A stretch of DNA of 64,000 nt from an uncultured Haliea sp. (GTDB taxonomy: Bacteria > Pseudomonadota > Gammaproteobacteria > Pseudomonadales > Halieaceae): assembly GCA_947258585.1 (NCBI GenBank), contig CAMYIZ010000030.1, positions 155,204 through 219,203 of the forward strand, written 5' to 3'. Made by a program: the position numbers and the translations under genes. Under the pieces are notes generated by a model. It searched no databases and was not told the DNA's origin. It saw only the letters and a program-made list of their open reading frames with translations. This document shows, in pieces, positions 1 to 12,436 of the stretch (the first letter of the stretch is position 1; the number at the start of each line of letters is the position of its first letter).

Positions 1-812
<812 letters not shown>

Positions 813-1046
813 TTACTACCTTGTGAATAGATCGGGGAACTCCGGTCGCGGAGCTCTGCAAGCACCCCTTGCTGCCACCTTTCCGGGTTGGGACTGCCCT
901 CGGACAAAACGCGGCAATATCATTATTCTGCGGTGTGGGACTTAGCTCGCAACTGTATCAATCGCGGGGATTTTGAGCAAGGCGCAAATGTGATAACTTT
1001 ACGCCCCCGCCGTGCAGGCGGCACATTACCAACGGTAGCGAAGTCG

Positions 1047-1334
1047 ATGACAGTAAAGCAGGACGAAATTGAGAAAATCGCCGAGCTGGCGCGAGTCCGG
1101 ATCGCTCCGGAAGAGGCGGCCGAGGTCACCGCTCGCATCGCCAATATCCTGACCCTCGTGGACCAGCTGCAGGCCGTCGACACTGACGGGGTAGAGCCCA
1201 TGGCCAACCCTCTGGATGCGGTCCAGCGCCTGCGCGCGGATACCGTTACCGAAATCAACCAGCGCGAGGCCTTCCAGGCAATCGCACCGGCGGTGGAAAA
1301 CGGCCTGTACCTGGTCCCCAAAGTCATCGAATAG
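1047..1334 (+). CDS. gatC: Aspartyl/glutamyl-tRNA amidotransferase subunit C
   Basis: Small subunit of the GatCAB complex, which converts Glu-tRNA(Gln) and/or Asp-tRNA(Asn) to the amidated forms; GatC stabilises GatA and bridges it to GatB. The 95-residue product beginning [20 protein letters not shown] has the family length and helical pattern. The frame stays open upstream to 888, but those residues do not resemble GatC, so the ATG at 1047 is chosen; no strong Shine-Dalgarno is visible. First gene of gatC-gatA-gatB. A tRNA-Gln gene is also present in this genome (15647), so GatCAB presumably serves one or both indirect routes; which one cannot be told from here. Confidence 0.95.
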   Translation: MTVKQDEIEKIAELARVRIAPEEAAEVTARIANILTLVDQLQAVDTDGVEPMANPLDAVQRLRADTVTEINQREAFQAIAPAVENGLYLVPKVIE

Positions 1335-1360
1335 CGGCCAGGCCGCCTGCAGGACGTCTC

Positions 1361-2814
1361 ATGCATGAACTTTCAGTCGCCCAGCTGAGCCTCGGGCTGC
1401 GCGAGAAGCAGTTTTCCAGCCTTGAACTCACGCGCCGCTACCTCGACCGTATCCGCGCGCTCGACGGACAGTACAACAGCTTTGTCACCGTCGACGAAGA
1501 AGGCGCCCTGGCGGCGGCCGCGGCGGCGGACGCTCGCCTGGCGGCGGGGGAAACCGGACCACTGCTGGGTATACCGCTGGCCCACAAGGACATTTTCTGC
1601 ACCCGCGGCATCCGCACCAGCTGTGGCTCCAGAATGCTGGACAATTTCGTTCCGCCCTATGACGCGACAGTCACCTCGCGCCTGCGCGAGGCGGGCACCG
1701 TCATGCTCGGCAAGACCAATATGGACGAGTTCGCCATGGGCTCCTCCAACGAGTCCAGTTTTTACGGCCCGGTTCACAACCCCTGGCGCCCCGACTGTGT
1801 GCCCGGCGGGTCCTCCGGCGGTTCCGCCGCCGCGGTCGCAGCCCGCCTTGCGCCGCTCGCGACGGGCACCGACACCGGCGGGTCGATCCGCCAACCGGCG
1901 GCTTTCTGCGGCATCACCGGCCTCAAGCCCACCTACGGGCGGGTGTCCCGACTGGGCATGGTGGCCTTTGCCTCCAGTCTGGACCAGGGCGGGCCCATGG
2001 CCCGCAGCGCCGAGGACTGCGCCCTGCTGCTGAACGCCATGGCCGGCTTTGACCCGCTGGACTCCACCTCCTCCGAACTGCCGGTAGAAGACTACAGCGC
2101 CGGCTTGCAGCAGCCGCTGGCCGGCTTGCGCATTGGCCTGCCCCGGGAGTATTTCGGCCAGGGCCTGGACGCGGCCACCGGAGAGCGAATCCACGCCGCC
2201 CTGGCACTGCTGGAGCAGCAGGGCGCGAAACTGGTGGACATTTCCCTGCCCCATACCGGGCTCAGCATTCCAACCTACTACATCATCGCGCCCGCGGAAG
2301 CCTCCACCAACCTGTCGCGCTTTGACGGCGTGCGCTACGGCTACCGCTGCACGCAGCCACAGAACCTGCACGATCTCTATACCCGCAGCCGCCAGGAGGG
2401 CTTCGGCGACGAGGTCAAGCGGCGCATCCTGGTGGGCACCTATGCGCTGTCCGCCGGCTATTACGACGCCTATTACAAGAAGGCCCAGCAGGTCCGGCGC
2501 CTGATCCGGCAGGATTTCCTCGACGCCTTTGACGCGGTGGATGTGATCGCCGGCCCCACTACGCCGGGGCCCGCCTTCGCGCTCGGCGCCAAGGGCAGCG
2601 ACCCGCTGGCCATGTACCTGGAGGATGTCTACACCCTGGCGGTGAACCTGGCCGGCCTGCCCGGCATGTCCGTGCCCGCCGGGATGGTGGATGGCAGACC
2701 GGTGGGCCTGCAGCTGATCGGCCAGCACTTCCAGGAAGCGCGTCTGCTCAACGTCGGGCACCAGCTGCAGCAGGCCTCGGACTGGCACTTGCAGGCCCCG
2801 GCGGGAGGTGAGCA

Positions 2815-2818
<4 letters not shown>
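1361..2818 (+). CDS. gatA: Aspartyl/glutamyl-tRNA amidotransferase subunit A (amidase)
   Basis: Glutaminase subunit of GatCAB that releases ammonia from glutamine and channels it to GatB. The 485-residue protein is an amidase-signature enzyme with an intact Lys-cisSer-Ser triad: Lys76 (AHKDIFC), Ser151 in the glycine/serine-rich motif [12 protein letters not shown] (149-160), and nucleophile Ser175 ([10 protein letters not shown]). It starts 26 bp after gatC behind AGGACG and ends by overlapping the gatB start (ATGA). A second amidase-signature gene, at 62435, is an exported paralogue with a different role. Confidence 0.96.
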
Positions 2819-4277
<1,459 letters not shown>

Positions 4278-4281
<4 letters not shown>

Positions 4282-4571
4282 AAAAAGACAAGGAAAAGGT
4301 CATCGACGAGGTCTGGACCGAGGAGCACGTTCGCAGCTTCCTGCAGGTCCGCGCCCACGATGGCAGCGACACTGACTTCCACATGCTGCTGAAAGCCTAC
4401 CAGAGCATGCGCGCCTCGGATTTCGAGCTGTTCGTGGACTTCTTCATCAGCGACGGACGCAAGCTGAATGCCACGGGCAAGGACGGCCGCAGCGTGCTGC
4501 AGATCGTCGACGAGCATCGCCACGGGAAAGAGTACGCGGACATCCTTCGCCGCGCCGGCGCCAGCGCCTGA
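4278..4571 (+). CDS. PA4642-family small protein of unknown function
   Basis: 97-residue acidic, soluble, helical protein ([20 protein letters not shown]) with no signal peptide or membrane segment. It resembles the small family named after Pseudomonas PA4642, found in gammaproteobacteria and lacking an assigned function. Its ATG overlaps the gatB stop (ATGA at 4278-4281), so it is the last gene of the gatCAB operon and probably translationally coupled to gatB. Conserved-looking stretches are [20 protein letters not shown] and [14 protein letters not shown], somewhat like a degenerate ankyrin-type helix pair. A link to tRNA amidation is suggested only by position. Confidence 0.75.
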
Positions 4572-4593
4572 GGCCGGCCAGGCCCGACCACTC

Positions 4594-5202
4594 CTAACTG
4601 TCGCTGGGTACCCTGCCCTTGAGAAACCGCTCGCGATTCCGGCGCTTTTGCTCATCACTCTTGCGCAACAGCAGGTAAACGGCGCCGGTACCGCCATGGC
4701 GGGGCTGGGCGCTGTGGAATGCCTGCACCACCGGCATCTCCCGCAGCCAGACATCGACATGCCCCTTGAGCACTGCACTGCGCTCCCGCTCGGCCTTGCG
4801 CTCGCCCTTGCCGTGGATCAGCAGGGCACTGCGCACCCCCAGCTCGAAGCACTGCTCGACAAAGTCGAACAGTTCCCTGCGGGCCACACGCACCGTCATC
4901 CGGTGCATGTCCAGCCGGGCCTCCTGGTCATACCGGCCCTGGCGTAACTTGCGATAGACCCCGTTCTGCACCCCCGGCCGCTTGAACTCCAGCACATACC
5001 AGGGGTCCAGCGGCTCGGCCTCGCGGTCGTTGAGAGTATTCCGGTCCGCCTCCGGAGCGGACACCGCTGCCTGCCGCCGCTCTGCCAGGGAGCTGTCGCG
5101 GTCGTCCACGGACCCACCGCCCAACGCCACCCTGCGCTCCCGCTTGAGTGGCACCACGTCGACCATTTCCTGGTGAAAAAGCGTTTTGTCGTCGTCAGCC
5201 AT
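4594..5202 (-). CDS. Smr-domain protein (MutS2 C-terminal-like nuclease family)
   Basis: 202-residue protein with a disordered charged N-terminal half and a C-terminal Smr domain, the fold found at the end of MutS2 and in stand-alone SmrA/SmrB nucleases; relatives have been linked to DNA or mRNA cleavage, including at collided ribosomes. The domain shows the LDMHRMTV motif (about residue 110) and the glycine loop LLIHGKGE (about 144-151), both diagnostic. Divergent from cysZ: its ATG at 5202 is only 60 bp from the chosen cysZ start, so the promoters must overlap. The stand-alone architecture favours SmrB/YfcN-like over MutS2. Confidence 0.85.
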   Translation of the reverse strand: MADDDKTLFHQEMVDVVPLKRERRVALGGGSVDDRDSSLAERRQAAVSAPEADRNTLNDREAEPLDPWYVLEFKRPGVQNGVYRKLRQGRYDQEARLDMHRMTVRVARRELFDFVEQCFELGVRSALLIHGKGERKAERERSAVLKGHVDVWLREMPVVQAFHSAQPRHGGTGAVYLLLRKSDEQKRRNRERFLKGRVPSDS

Positions 5203-5261
5203 GGCTTCGCGCTCCCATGCGATGCATTATTATAACCGACACCCGGGAGCACAAGCTGATT

Positions 5262-5990
5262 ATGGAAGGAAACCTGGTGCGCGGCGCCGACTACCTGGTG
5301 CGCGGCGCCCGCCTGTTGACACATCCGGCGCTGCGGCTGTTCGTGATCGTGCCGCTGCTGGTCAACATACTGATCTTCGGGTCCCTGCTGGGCCTGACAT
5401 TCAGCTTCCTCGACCGCAGCATCAGCAGCTGGATGGCGGCCCTGCCCGACTGGCTGGGTTTTCTCGAGTGGATTATCTGGCCCCTGCTGGTGGTGGTGTT
5501 TGCCCTGCTCACCGGTTATGCCTTTACCGCCGTTGCCCTGTTGCTGGCCTCGCCCTTCAACAACCTGCTGGCCGAGAAAACAGAGGAACTGGTGACCGGC
5601 CAAGCCGTTGACGCCCTCGAGGGCCCGCTGGCGGCACTGCTGTCGGTGCCCAGGGCCGTGCTGCGGGAACTTGCCAAGCTGTTGTATTACCTGCCGATGG
5701 CCCTGCTGGTCCTGATCCTGAGCTTTGTGCCGGGCCTCAACCTCGCCGCGCCGTTGCTCTGGTTCCTGCTGGGCGCCTGGATGATGAGCATCCAGTTCGT
5801 GGACTACCCGGTGGACAACCACCAGCTGGGGTTCGCGGAGGTGAAGGTCGCCGTCGGCCGGCGCCGCCTCAGCAGCCTGGGTTTCGGCGGCCTCGTGGCC
5901 CTGTGCGCGGGAATCCCGGTGGTCAACTTCTTCGTGGTGCCCGCCGCGGTGGTGGGCGCCACCCTGCTGTGGTGCGAGGAGCTCCGCTAG
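5262..5990 (+). CDS. cysZ: CysZ-type sulfate transport membrane protein
   Basis: Inner-membrane protein of the CysZ family, a high-affinity sulfate uptake system feeding cysteine synthesis. 242 residues from the ATG at 5262 (MEGNLVRGADYLVRGARLLT), close to the usual ~250. Four hydrophobic blocks are seen, near residues 25-50, 65-95, 135-165 and 195-230. The frame is open further upstream to 5148, but that stretch lies over the divergent smr gene and lacks family similarity; ATG 5217 is an alternative. No other cys genes are nearby. Confidence 0.85.
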   Translation: MEGNLVRGADYLVRGARLLTHPALRLFVIVPLLVNILIFGSLLGLTFSFLDRSISSWMAALPDWLGFLEWIIWPLLVVVFALLTGYAFTAVALLLASPFNNLLAEKTEELVTGQAVDALEGPLAALLSVPRAVLRELAKLLYYLPMALLVLILSFVPGLNLAAPLLWFLLGAWMMSIQFVDYPVDNHQLGFAEVKVAVGRRRLSSLGFGGLVALCAGIPVVNFFVVPAAVVGATLLWCEELR

Positions 5991-6003
5991 CGGCGCGCTC
6001 GCT

Positions 6004-7377
6004 CTACGCCAGCAACTCCGCCGGCGGGTGGGTGCATTCCAGCCGCTCCCCGAGCAGGGCTTCGATGTCGGGCAACAGAAAGGCGTCGTCCTCGCTGGCA
6101 AAGCTGATGGAGGTACCGGTGGCGCCGGCACGGCCGGTGCGGCCGATGCGATGCACGTAATCGTCCGGGTCTTCGGGCAGGTTGTAGTTCACCACGTGAC
6201 TGACACCCTCGACATGGATACCGCGGCCGGCGACATCGGTGGCTACCAGCACCTTTATCTCGCCCTTCTTGAACTGGGCCAGGGTGCTGCTGCGCTTGGC
6301 CTGGGGGATCTCACCGGAGAGAATACCGCAGGAGACGCCGGCTTTGCGCAGGCGCTCGTGCAGGCGGCGGACCTGGTCGCGACGGTTGGCGAAGACGATG
6401 ACGCTGGTAGCCTCGGGACTGCGCACCAGGTTGACCAGCAGTTTGTAGCGCTGCTCGCTGCTCACCAGGTAGACTTTCTGGTCGACCGAATCGGTGGCCA
6501 CGTGGTCGGGCTCGATCTCCACCGTTATCGGCTCGTAGGTCCACTGCTCGGACAGATTGATGATGTCCTGGGTAAAGGTGGCCGAAAACAGCAGGGTCTG
6601 ACGGTCTTCCCTGCGCGGCGTGGCGCGAACGATGCGCTTGACCTGGGGGATGAAGCCCATGTCCAGCATCCGGTCAGCTTCGTCGAGCACCAGGATTTCC
6701 ACCCGGTCGAGGAACACGTCCCGGCGCTGCATAAAGTCAATCAGGCGCCCCGGGGTCGCGACCACCAGGTCGACCACCACCGAACCGAGGCGGTTGAGCT
6801 GCTTTTGGTAATCCATCCCGCCGATCAGGGTCGCCACCTTGAGCCCGGTGTGCCGCGCCAGTTCCTCGGCGTCCGCCGCGATCTGCATCACCAGTTCCCG
6901 GGTCGGTGCGATCACCAGTGCCCGCGGCTCGCCCAGAAAGCGTTCACCTTCTTCGGGGTTGCAGAGCAGATCGTTGAACACCGTGATGAGAAAGGCAGCG
7001 GTCTTGCCGGTGCCGGTCTGGGCCTTGCCGATAGCGTCGTGACCCTGCAGGGTATGGGGCAGAATGGCGGCCTGGATGGGCGAGCAGTACTGGAAGCCGA
7101 GGTCGGCGATGCCGTGCATCAGCTCCTCGCGCAGGCCCAGGTCGTGGAACCGGGTCTGTCCTTCCTGCGGCGGCACCTGGAAATCGTCCAGCGACCACGT
7201 ATCCTCGACCCTGGCGGCTTGCCGCGGACGAGAGCGCCCGGACTTGCCCTGGCCGCGGTCGCTGTGACCGGGACTGCGAGGTGGCTTGCCATGGGTGGAA
7301 TCGCTGCTGGGGGCTTCCGGGGTGGGAGCGGGGGAAGCAGAGCTGCTGCCGCCGCGACCGAGTAGACTCTTGATCAA
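6004..7377 (-). CDS. rhlB: DEAD-box ATP-dependent RNA helicase, RhlB type
   Basis: RNA helicase that unwinds structured RNA, in many gammaproteobacteria as part of the degradosome. 457 residues: an N-terminal basic, low-complexity tail (1-75, rich in S, P, R, G), then two RecA-like lobes. Q motif [13 protein letters not shown]; Walker A QTGTGKT at about 120-126; DEAD box [17 protein letters not shown] motif LLFSATF; motif [12 protein letters not shown]. The start is a TTG at 7377, preceded by AGGA on the minus strand; the N-terminus MIKSLLGRG resembles the start of Pseudomonas RhlB. RhlB rather than another paralogue is likely but not proven. Confidence 0.85.
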   Translation of the reverse strand: MIKSLLGRGGSSSASPAPTPEAPSSDSTHGKPPRSPGHSDRGQGKSGRSRPRQAARVEDTWSLDDFQVPPQEGQTRFHDLGLREELMHGIADLGFQYCSPIQAAILPHTLQGHDAIGKAQTGTGKTAAFLITVFNDLLCNPEEGERFLGEPRALVIAPTRELVMQIAADAEELARHTGLKVATLIGGMDYQKQLNRLGSVVVDLVVATPGRLIDFMQRRDVFLDRVEILVLDEADRMLDMGFIPQVKRIVRATPRREDRQTLLFSATFTQDIINLSEQWTYEPITVEIEPDHVATDSVDQKVYLVSSEQRYKLLVNLVRSPEATSVIVFANRRDQVRRLHERLRKAGVSCGILSGEIPQAKRSSTLAQFKKGEIKVLVATDVAGRGIHVEGVSHVVNYNLPEDPDDYVHRIGRTGRAGATGTSISFASEDDAFLLPDIEALLGERLECTHPPAELLA

Positions 7378-7424
7378 GGTAATTTCCTGTCCGGGTTCAC
7401 AATATACCGCTGCGTAATGGCGCG

Positions 7425-8039
7425 CTAGTCTAGCATTTTTGGCCGTGAATAGCTGTGCCGGGGGAAAAGGCGTGAAAGGTAGTAGTCGACGCTAAAGAAA
7501 CGCCCTCCCCCCAGCCACACCAGCGCCAGCAGCATGATGAAATAGGTCGCGGCAAACTCGATTCCGTTGTTGAGAATCACCAGGTTGCCGTGCTCCGTGA
7601 GCCAGGCGTAATTGCCGTGCTCGCGCAGCAGATCATGGGCCGTACCCAGGCGCACCGCGATCTCCTCCGAGCCGGAATCGGCGATGGCCGCCCACCCGTT
7701 TTGCCAGTGCACAGTCAGCGCGGCGACGGCCATGGTCACCAGCAGGGGCAGCGCGACCCAGCGGGTGGCGAGGCCCAGTAGCAGCAGGAGCGCGCCAATG
7801 GCCTCGGTATAGGCCGCCAGGTGGGCCAGCAGCGCTGGAAACGGCAGTCCCAGACCCCAGTCCGGATTGCCAAACCACTCGATGGTGTTGTCCATCGCCC
7901 CGATCTTCTGCACCCCGGCGAACCAGAACACCGGCACCAGGTAGAGCCGCAAGGCCAGCGCTGGCAGCCAGTCCAGGTGGCGCAGGGAGCCAAATACCCC
8001 CTCGTGCAGCGTGTAGTAACAGGATGCCAGGCGATTCAT
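7425..8039 (-). CDS. DoxX-family membrane protein
   Basis: 204-residue inner-membrane protein of the DoxX/SURF4-like superfamily, usually four helices. The family signature is visible in the first helix ([20 protein letters not shown]), then hydrophobic blocks at about 75-95 ([18 protein letters not shown]), 100-112 and 165-180. DoxX proteins are linked to quinone-dependent oxidation and redox stress in some systems, but the substrate here is unknown. ATG at 8039 on the minus strand. It lies downstream of moeB across a 118-bp gap with a 15-bp tandem repeat, so it may be a separate unit. Confidence 0.8.
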   Translation of the reverse strand: MNRLASCYYTLHEGVFGSLRHLDWLPALALRLYLVPVFWFAGVQKIGAMDNTIEWFGNPDWGLGLPFPALLAHLAAYTEAIGALLLLLGLATRWVALPLLVTMAVAALTVHWQNGWAAIADSGSEEIAVRLGTAHDLLREHGNYAWLTEHGNLVILNNGIEFAATYFIMLLALVWLGGGRFFSVDYYLSRLFPRHSYSRPKMLD

Positions 8040-8088
8040 CTTCGAGCCTCGTGGAATTCAGGCATTGTGACAGTGGCGGCGGCAAAAA

Positions 8089-8148
8089 GTTTGCCGCAGC
8101 GTCGGCTGTCGCAGCAACGGCTGCCGCAGCATCGGCTGCCGCAGCAAG
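8089..8148. repeat. Tandem 15-bp repeat between moeB and the DoxX gene
   Basis: Four head-to-tail copies of a 15-bp unit close to GGCTGCCGCAGCATC begin at 8089, 8104, 8119 and 8134. Copies differ at the first two and last few bases. The array sits in the gap between the moeB stop and the DoxX start. Because 15 is a multiple of three, it creates alanine-rich shadow frames that should not be read as protein. Confidence 0.75.
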
Positions 8149-8157
8149 CAACGCGCC

Positions 8158-8907
8158 CTATGGCCGGCAATCCGGGCATTCAGGGCGCCGGCCCAGGGTC
8201 AGCCGCTGCACGGCCAGGCTGCGCAGGTCCAGCACCAGCAGGGCGTTGCGCAGGGTCGACTCCATGCCGACCAGGTATTTTATAGCCTCCAGGGCCTGCA
8301 GCGAACCCAGAACCCCGACCACGGGACCCAGCACGCCGTTCTCGCTGCAGGACAGGCCCCCGTCATCCGCTGCCGCCTCCGGGTACAGGCAGCGATAACA
8401 GGGTCCGCCAGCTGCCGTGTCAAAGAGCGCCAGCTGCCCTTCGAGGCGAATGGCGGCGGCGGACAGCAGGGGGACACCCGCCGCCACACAGGCCCGGTTG
8501 AGGGCATAGCGGGTGGCAAAACGGTCGCTGGCATCGAGCACCAGGTCAACACCCTCCACCGCCGCTGGCATACTGACGGCATCGAGATGACGATCAATCA
8601 CGTCCACCCGGACCCCGCGATTGATGGCGCTCACGGCACGGGCGGCGGAGCGCGCCTTGTTGTCGCCCAGGCCCGCTTCGGTATGGGCAATCTGGCGCTG
8701 CAGATTGCTGAGCTCCACCCGGTCGCCATCCGCCAGGCGCAGGGTCCCGACGCCGGCAGCGGCCAGGTACAGGGCGGCGGGACAGCCGAGGCCGCCCAGA
8801 CCCACCACCAGCACCGTCGCTGCCGCCAGCATTTCCTGGCCGGCGACATCCACATCCGGCACCAGCAGCTGCCGGCTGTAGCGCTCCAGATCCACGTCAT
8901 CCAGCAC
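8158..8907 (-). CDS. moeB: Molybdopterin-synthase adenylyltransferase (MoeB/ThiF/HesA family)
   Basis: E1-like enzyme that adenylates the C-terminal glycine of a ubiquitin-like sulfur carrier such as MoaD. Hallmarks: ERYSRQLLVPDVDVAGQE near the start, nucleotide loop VLVVGLGGLGCPAALYL, SNLQRQIAHTEAGLGDNKA, DLVLDASDRFATRYALN, and the Zn cysteines CYRC and CPDC at the C-terminus. The frame is open to 8982 inside prmC, but family similarity begins at the LDDVDLERY segment, so a GTG at 8907 (11-nt overlap with the prmC end) is the likely start; GTG 8895 is the alternative. Last gene of hemA-prfA-prmC-moeB. Without moaD or thiS nearby, a ThiF-like role cannot be excluded. Confidence 0.88.
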   Translation of the reverse strand: MLDDVDLERYSRQLLVPDVDVAGQEMLAAATVLVVGLGGLGCPAALYLAAAGVGTLRLADGDRVELSNLQRQIAHTEAGLGDNKARSAARAVSAINRGVRVDVIDRHLDAVSMPAAVEGVDLVLDASDRFATRYALNRACVAAGVPLLSAAAIRLEGQLALFDTAAGGPCYRCLYPEAAADDGGLSCSENGVLGPVVGVLGSLQALEAIKYLVGMESTLRNALLVLDLRSLAVQRLTLGRRPECPDCRP

Positions 8908-9730
8908 CGCGGCGCCCCCCGGAGATCCGTTCCCGGCCACCCAGGTCGCGACGGGTCGCCACCTCGTCAAAGCCGGCGGCAACCAGCAATTGCCTTACCG
9001 CCTCGCCCTGCTGGAATCCGTGTTCCAGCAGCAGCCACCCGCCCGGCCGGAGGTGCGCGGACGCGCCCGCCGCCAGCTGCCGCAGGTCGTCGAGACCGCT
9101 GGCCCCGGCCACCAGCGCGTTGCGAGGCTCAAAGCGCACGTCCCCGCTGGCCAGCCAGGGGCTGTCACTTTCCACATAGGGCGGGTTGCTGACAATCAGT
9201 TCGAAGCGTGCGCCGGACAGGGCGGCAAACCAGTCGGAGGACAGCAGACGCACGCGCCCCGGGCAGAGCCGCCGGACATTGTCTTCGGCCACTGCCAGCG
9301 CCGCCGCGGAGACGTCGGCTGCAGTCAGCTGCCAGGAGGGGCGCTCGGTCGCCAGGGCCAGGGCAATGGCGCCGCTGCCAGTGCCGAGATCCAGCACCGT
9401 TGCGGTCGCGGGCAGCGCCAGCTCCAGGGCCCACTCCACCAGGGTCTCGGTTTCCGGACGGGGAATCAGGGTGGCCTCGGTCACCCGCAGCGGCAGGGAC
9501 CAGAACTCCCGCTCGCCGGTCAGGTAGGCCACCGGCGCGCCGCAGCGGCGCCGCTCCAGCAGGGCCGCGAACTCGGCCGCTTGCGTCGCGCTCAGCCGAT
9601 GTTCCGGCCATGCGTAGAGCCAGCTGCGGGGTTTTTCGAGAAGGTGGCCGAGCAGGATTTCAGCGTCGCGGCGCGGGCTGTCGCCCGGCAGCTCATCGCC
9701 GGCGCGCAGGCAGGCCCCGACCGTCGTCAT
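8897..9730 (-). CDS. prmC: Release-factor glutamine methyltransferase PrmC (HemK)
   Basis: SAM-dependent enzyme that methylates the glutamine of the GGQ motif of release factors RF1/RF2, speeding translation termination. 277 residues: N-terminal helical domain, then a Rossmann methyltransferase fold with VLDLGTGSGAIALALA (SAM loop, about 112-127) and the catalytic NPPY motif at 182-185. The ATG at 9730 shares one base with the prfA stop (TGATG), so the enzyme is translationally coupled to its substrate RF1. The order hemA-prfA-prmC is standard in gammaproteobacteria. Confidence 0.95.
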   Translation of the reverse strand: MTTVGACLRAGDELPGDSPRRDAEILLGHLLEKPRSWLYAWPEHRLSATQAAEFAALLERRRCGAPVAYLTGEREFWSLPLRVTEATLIPRPETETLVEWALELALPATATVLDLGTGSGAIALALATERPSWQLTAADVSAAALAVAEDNVRRLCPGRVRLLSSDWFAALSGARFELIVSNPPYVESDSPWLASGDVRFEPRNALVAGASGLDDLRQLAAGASAHLRPGGWLLLEHGFQQGEAVRQLLVAAGFDEVATRRDLGGRERISGGRRGAG

Positions 9731-10815
9731 CAGTGTGCGGCCAGCGCCGCCAGCTGATCCGCCTGGTACTCCTGCCGCAGGGGACCGACGATGGCACCGA
9801 GGTTGCCCTCCATCACCTCATCCAGGCTGTACAGGGTGAGGTTGATGCGGTGGTCGGTGACCCGGCCCTGGGGAAAGTTGTAGGTGCGGATTCGCTCGGA
9901 ACGGTCGCCGCTGCCGACGAGATTGCGGCGCTGCTCGGCCTGCTCCGCAGCCTGCTTGTCCACCGCCGACGACATCAGTTTCGCCTGCAGCAGGGACAGG
10001 GCCCGGGCCCGGTTCTTGTGCTGGGAGCGCTCGTCCTGGCATTCCACCACGATACCGCTGGGCAGGTGGGTGATCCGCACGGCCGAATCGGTCTTGTTGA
10101 CGTGCTGGCCACCGGCGCCCGAGGCACGGAAGGTGTCCACACGAATATCTGCCTTGCTGATCTCACCGACATCCACCTCGTCCGGCTCCGGCATCACCGC
10201 CACGGTACAGGCGGAGGTGTGGATACGACCCTGGGACTCGGTAGCAGGCACCCGCTGCACGCGGTGGGCGCCGGACTCGAACTTGAGATGGGCGTAGACG
10301 TCGCGCCCTTCCACCAGGCTGATGACCTCCTTGTAGCCGCCGTGCTCGCCGTGGCGCTCCGACAGCACTTCGATGCGCCAGCCCATGTGTTCCGCGTAGC
10401 GGCAGTACATGCGAAACAGGTCGCCGGCAAAGATTGCCGCCTCGTCACCGCCGGTGCCCGCGCGCACCTCGAGGAACACGTTGGCGGAGTCGTGGGGGTC
10501 CCTGGGCAGGAGCAGGGTCTGCAGCTCCAGCTCCAGGCTGGCCAGCCGCTGGCCGGTGCTCTCGATTTCCTCCTCGGCCATGGCGACCATTTCCGGATCG
10601 GACTCCGTCAGCATCTGCCGGGCTTCGGCCAGGTCCTCCCGGACCCGGTTGTACTCGGCGTAACACTGTACTACCGCTTCCAGTTCCGAGTATTCGCGGG
10701 AGAGATCGCGAAACCGGTTCTGGTCGGCGATGGTGTCGGCATCCCCAAGCAGGGCCGACACCTCCTCGTGGCGGTCCGCGAGGGCATCAAGTTTGGTCAG
10801 CAGCGAAGCTTTCAT
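9730..10815 (-). CDS. prfA: Peptide chain release factor 1
   Basis: RF1 reads UAA and UAG and triggers peptide release. 361 residues with the codon-recognition PxT tripeptide as PAT (190-192, in [13 protein letters not shown]) and the peptidyl-transferase GGQ at 235-237 ([20 protein letters not shown]), Gln236 or 237 region being the PrmC target. ATG at 10815 overlaps the hemA stop (ATGA). The PAT motif identifies RF1 rather than RF2, and no programmed frameshift is seen. An intact RF1 means UAG is a normal stop here, which matters for the interrupted monooxygenase at 50552. Confidence 0.97.
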   Translation of the reverse strand: MKASLLTKLDALADRHEEVSALLGDADTIADQNRFRDLSREYSELEAVVQCYAEYNRVREDLAEARQMLTESDPEMVAMAEEEIESTGQRLASLELELQTLLLPRDPHDSANVFLEVRAGTGGDEAAIFAGDLFRMYCRYAEHMGWRIEVLSERHGEHGGYKEVISLVEGRDVYAHLKFESGAHRVQRVPATESQGRIHTSACTVAVMPEPDEVDVGEISKADIRVDTFRASGAGGQHVNKTDSAVRITHLPSGIVVECQDERSQHKNRARALSLLQAKLMSSAVDKQAAEQAEQRRNLVGSGDRSERIRTYNFPQGRVTDHRINLTLYSLDEVMEGNLGAIVGPLRQEYQADQLAALAAH

Positions 10816-12224
10816 TGCAGTGTGCGTTTGCCGGGTTGTGAGCTGGGAATGTCCCTGTTGGTGGGTTCCGGTTCAGGGCCCGGAAGTTCGCCCTCGATTG
10901 CGCCCGGGCCGCTGGCCCCGGTAGCGGCACCCGCCGGCCCGGTAGCCGCCCGGGGCGCGGATTCCAGCCCCAGCAGCTTGCGGGCGCCCGCCAGCAGGTC
11001 CTGACGGCCCTCGGCACTGGCCCGCTTGAGACCCGCGGTCGGGGCGTGAATGAGCTTGTTGGTAATCCCGCGCGCCAGCTGGGCGACAATCTGCTGGGGG
11101 TCGTCACCGCGCGCCAGGCCACGCAGCGCACGCTGCACTTCCTGCTCCCTGATGTTCTCGGCCAGCTCCCGGTACTGTCGCACGGTATCTACCGCGGCGA
11201 GGCTGCGCACTTCCTCCAGCACCTGGGCGACACCCTCCTCGATCAGCAGGTCCGCCTTGCGCGCCTCGCTCTGGCGGCTGCGCAGGTTCTGCTCCACGAC
11301 CTCCCGCAAATCATCCACGGTATACAGGTAGATGTCGGCCAGCTCGGCCACCTGGGGTTCAATGTCCCGCGGCACGGCAATATCGATCATGAGTATGGGC
11401 CGGTGCTTGCGCGCCCTGATGGCCTGCTCGACCGCGCCCTTGCCGAGAATGGGCAGCTGGCTGGCGGTCGAGGTAATCACGATGTCCGAGTGCAGCAGGT
11501 GCTCGGGAATGTCCGCCAGCAACACCGCCTCCGCATTGAACTTCTGCGCCAGCTCCCGCGCCCGGCCGAGGGTGCGGTTGGCGATGACAATCCGCCGGAC
11601 TCCGGCCTCGATCAGATGGCGGGCCACCAGCTCAACCGTTTCTCCGGCACCGACGAGCAGCGCGTCGCAGCGGCTGAGGTCGGAAAAAATGTGCCCGGCC
11701 AGGTCGACCGCGGCGTAGGCCACCGACACCGGATTCTCGCCGATCGCAGTATCGGTGCGCACTTTCTTGGCAATCGCGAAGACCCGCTGGAACAGGCGGT
11801 CGAGTTCGCCACCGATGGTGCCCGCCTCCAGCGCCACTGCATAAGCGGACTTGAGCTGGCCGAGAATCTGCGGCTCGCCCAGCACCATGGAATCCAGGCC
11901 GCTGGCAACCTTCACCATATGCTGCAGCGCGGCTCCTGCTTCGTGAAAGTAGGCGGCCCGGCGCAACTCCTCGCTGCTGAGATGGTGGTAGTTGGCCATC
12001 CACTCGATCAGCAGGCCGGACTTTTCCGCCAGCCTGCTGTTGTCCGGGGCCATGGCATACAGCTCTGTGCGATTGCAGGTGGACAGAATGACAACCTCGT
12101 CCAGGCCGGCCTGCTCACAGGCGTCTTCCAGTGCCTCGGCCACCTGCTCTGGCGCAAACGCCACCCGCTCGCGCACTTCCACCCCCGCGGAGTTGTGGTT
12201 GATGCCCAGGGCGATAAGGTTCAT
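10812..12224 (-). CDS. hemA: Glutamyl-tRNA reductase
   Basis: First committed enzyme of C5 haem/tetrapyrrole synthesis: reduces Glu-tRNA to glutamate-1-semialdehyde with NADPH. From ATG 12224 the product is 470 residues, beginning [20 protein letters not shown]. The catalytic cysteine is Cys50 in [12 protein letters not shown], followed by the NADP-binding domain ([16 protein letters not shown]) and a helical dimerisation domain. The last ~45 residues form a Gly/Pro/Ala-rich tail not typical of the family. The frame extends upstream to 12281, but those residues are not family-like. First gene of the operon, divergent from the TPR lipoprotein. Confidence 0.96.
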   Translation of the reverse strand: MNLIALGINHNSAGVEVRERVAFAPEQVAEALEDACEQAGLDEVVILSTCNRTELYAMAPDNSRLAEKSGLLIEWMANYHHLSSEELRRAAYFHEAGAALQHMVKVASGLDSMVLGEPQILGQLKSAYAVALEAGTIGGELDRLFQRVFAIAKKVRTDTAIGENPVSVAYAAVDLAGHIFSDLSRCDALLVGAGETVELVARHLIEAGVRRIVIANRTLGRARELAQKFNAEAVLLADIPEHLLHSDIVITSTASQLPILGKGAVEQAIRARKHRPILMIDIAVPRDIEPQVAELADIYLYTVDDLREVVEQNLRSRQSEARKADLLIEEGVAQVLEEVRSLAAVDTVRQYRELAENIREQEVQRALRGLARGDDPQQIVAQLARGITNKLIHAPTAGLKRASAEGRQDLLAGARKLLGLESAPRAATGPAGAATGASGPGAIEGELPGPEPEPTNRDIPSSQPGKRTLQ

Positions 12225-12436
12225 GGCGTTTGTGGTCAGCTCCCGTGGCGGCGGGCCACAGGGCCGCGGACCAAACCACATCCAGTAAAAATATGTGCAG
12301 ATTCTAGCAAGTTACAACCCAAAAGACAGGTGTTTGCGTAACTGAACACTGGAACCTCCGCGCTTCTGCGGGGTCCACAGATGTTGGGATTAGTGTCCCG
12401 ACTATGTCACTATACCGCCGTGTTCGCTGGATACCG

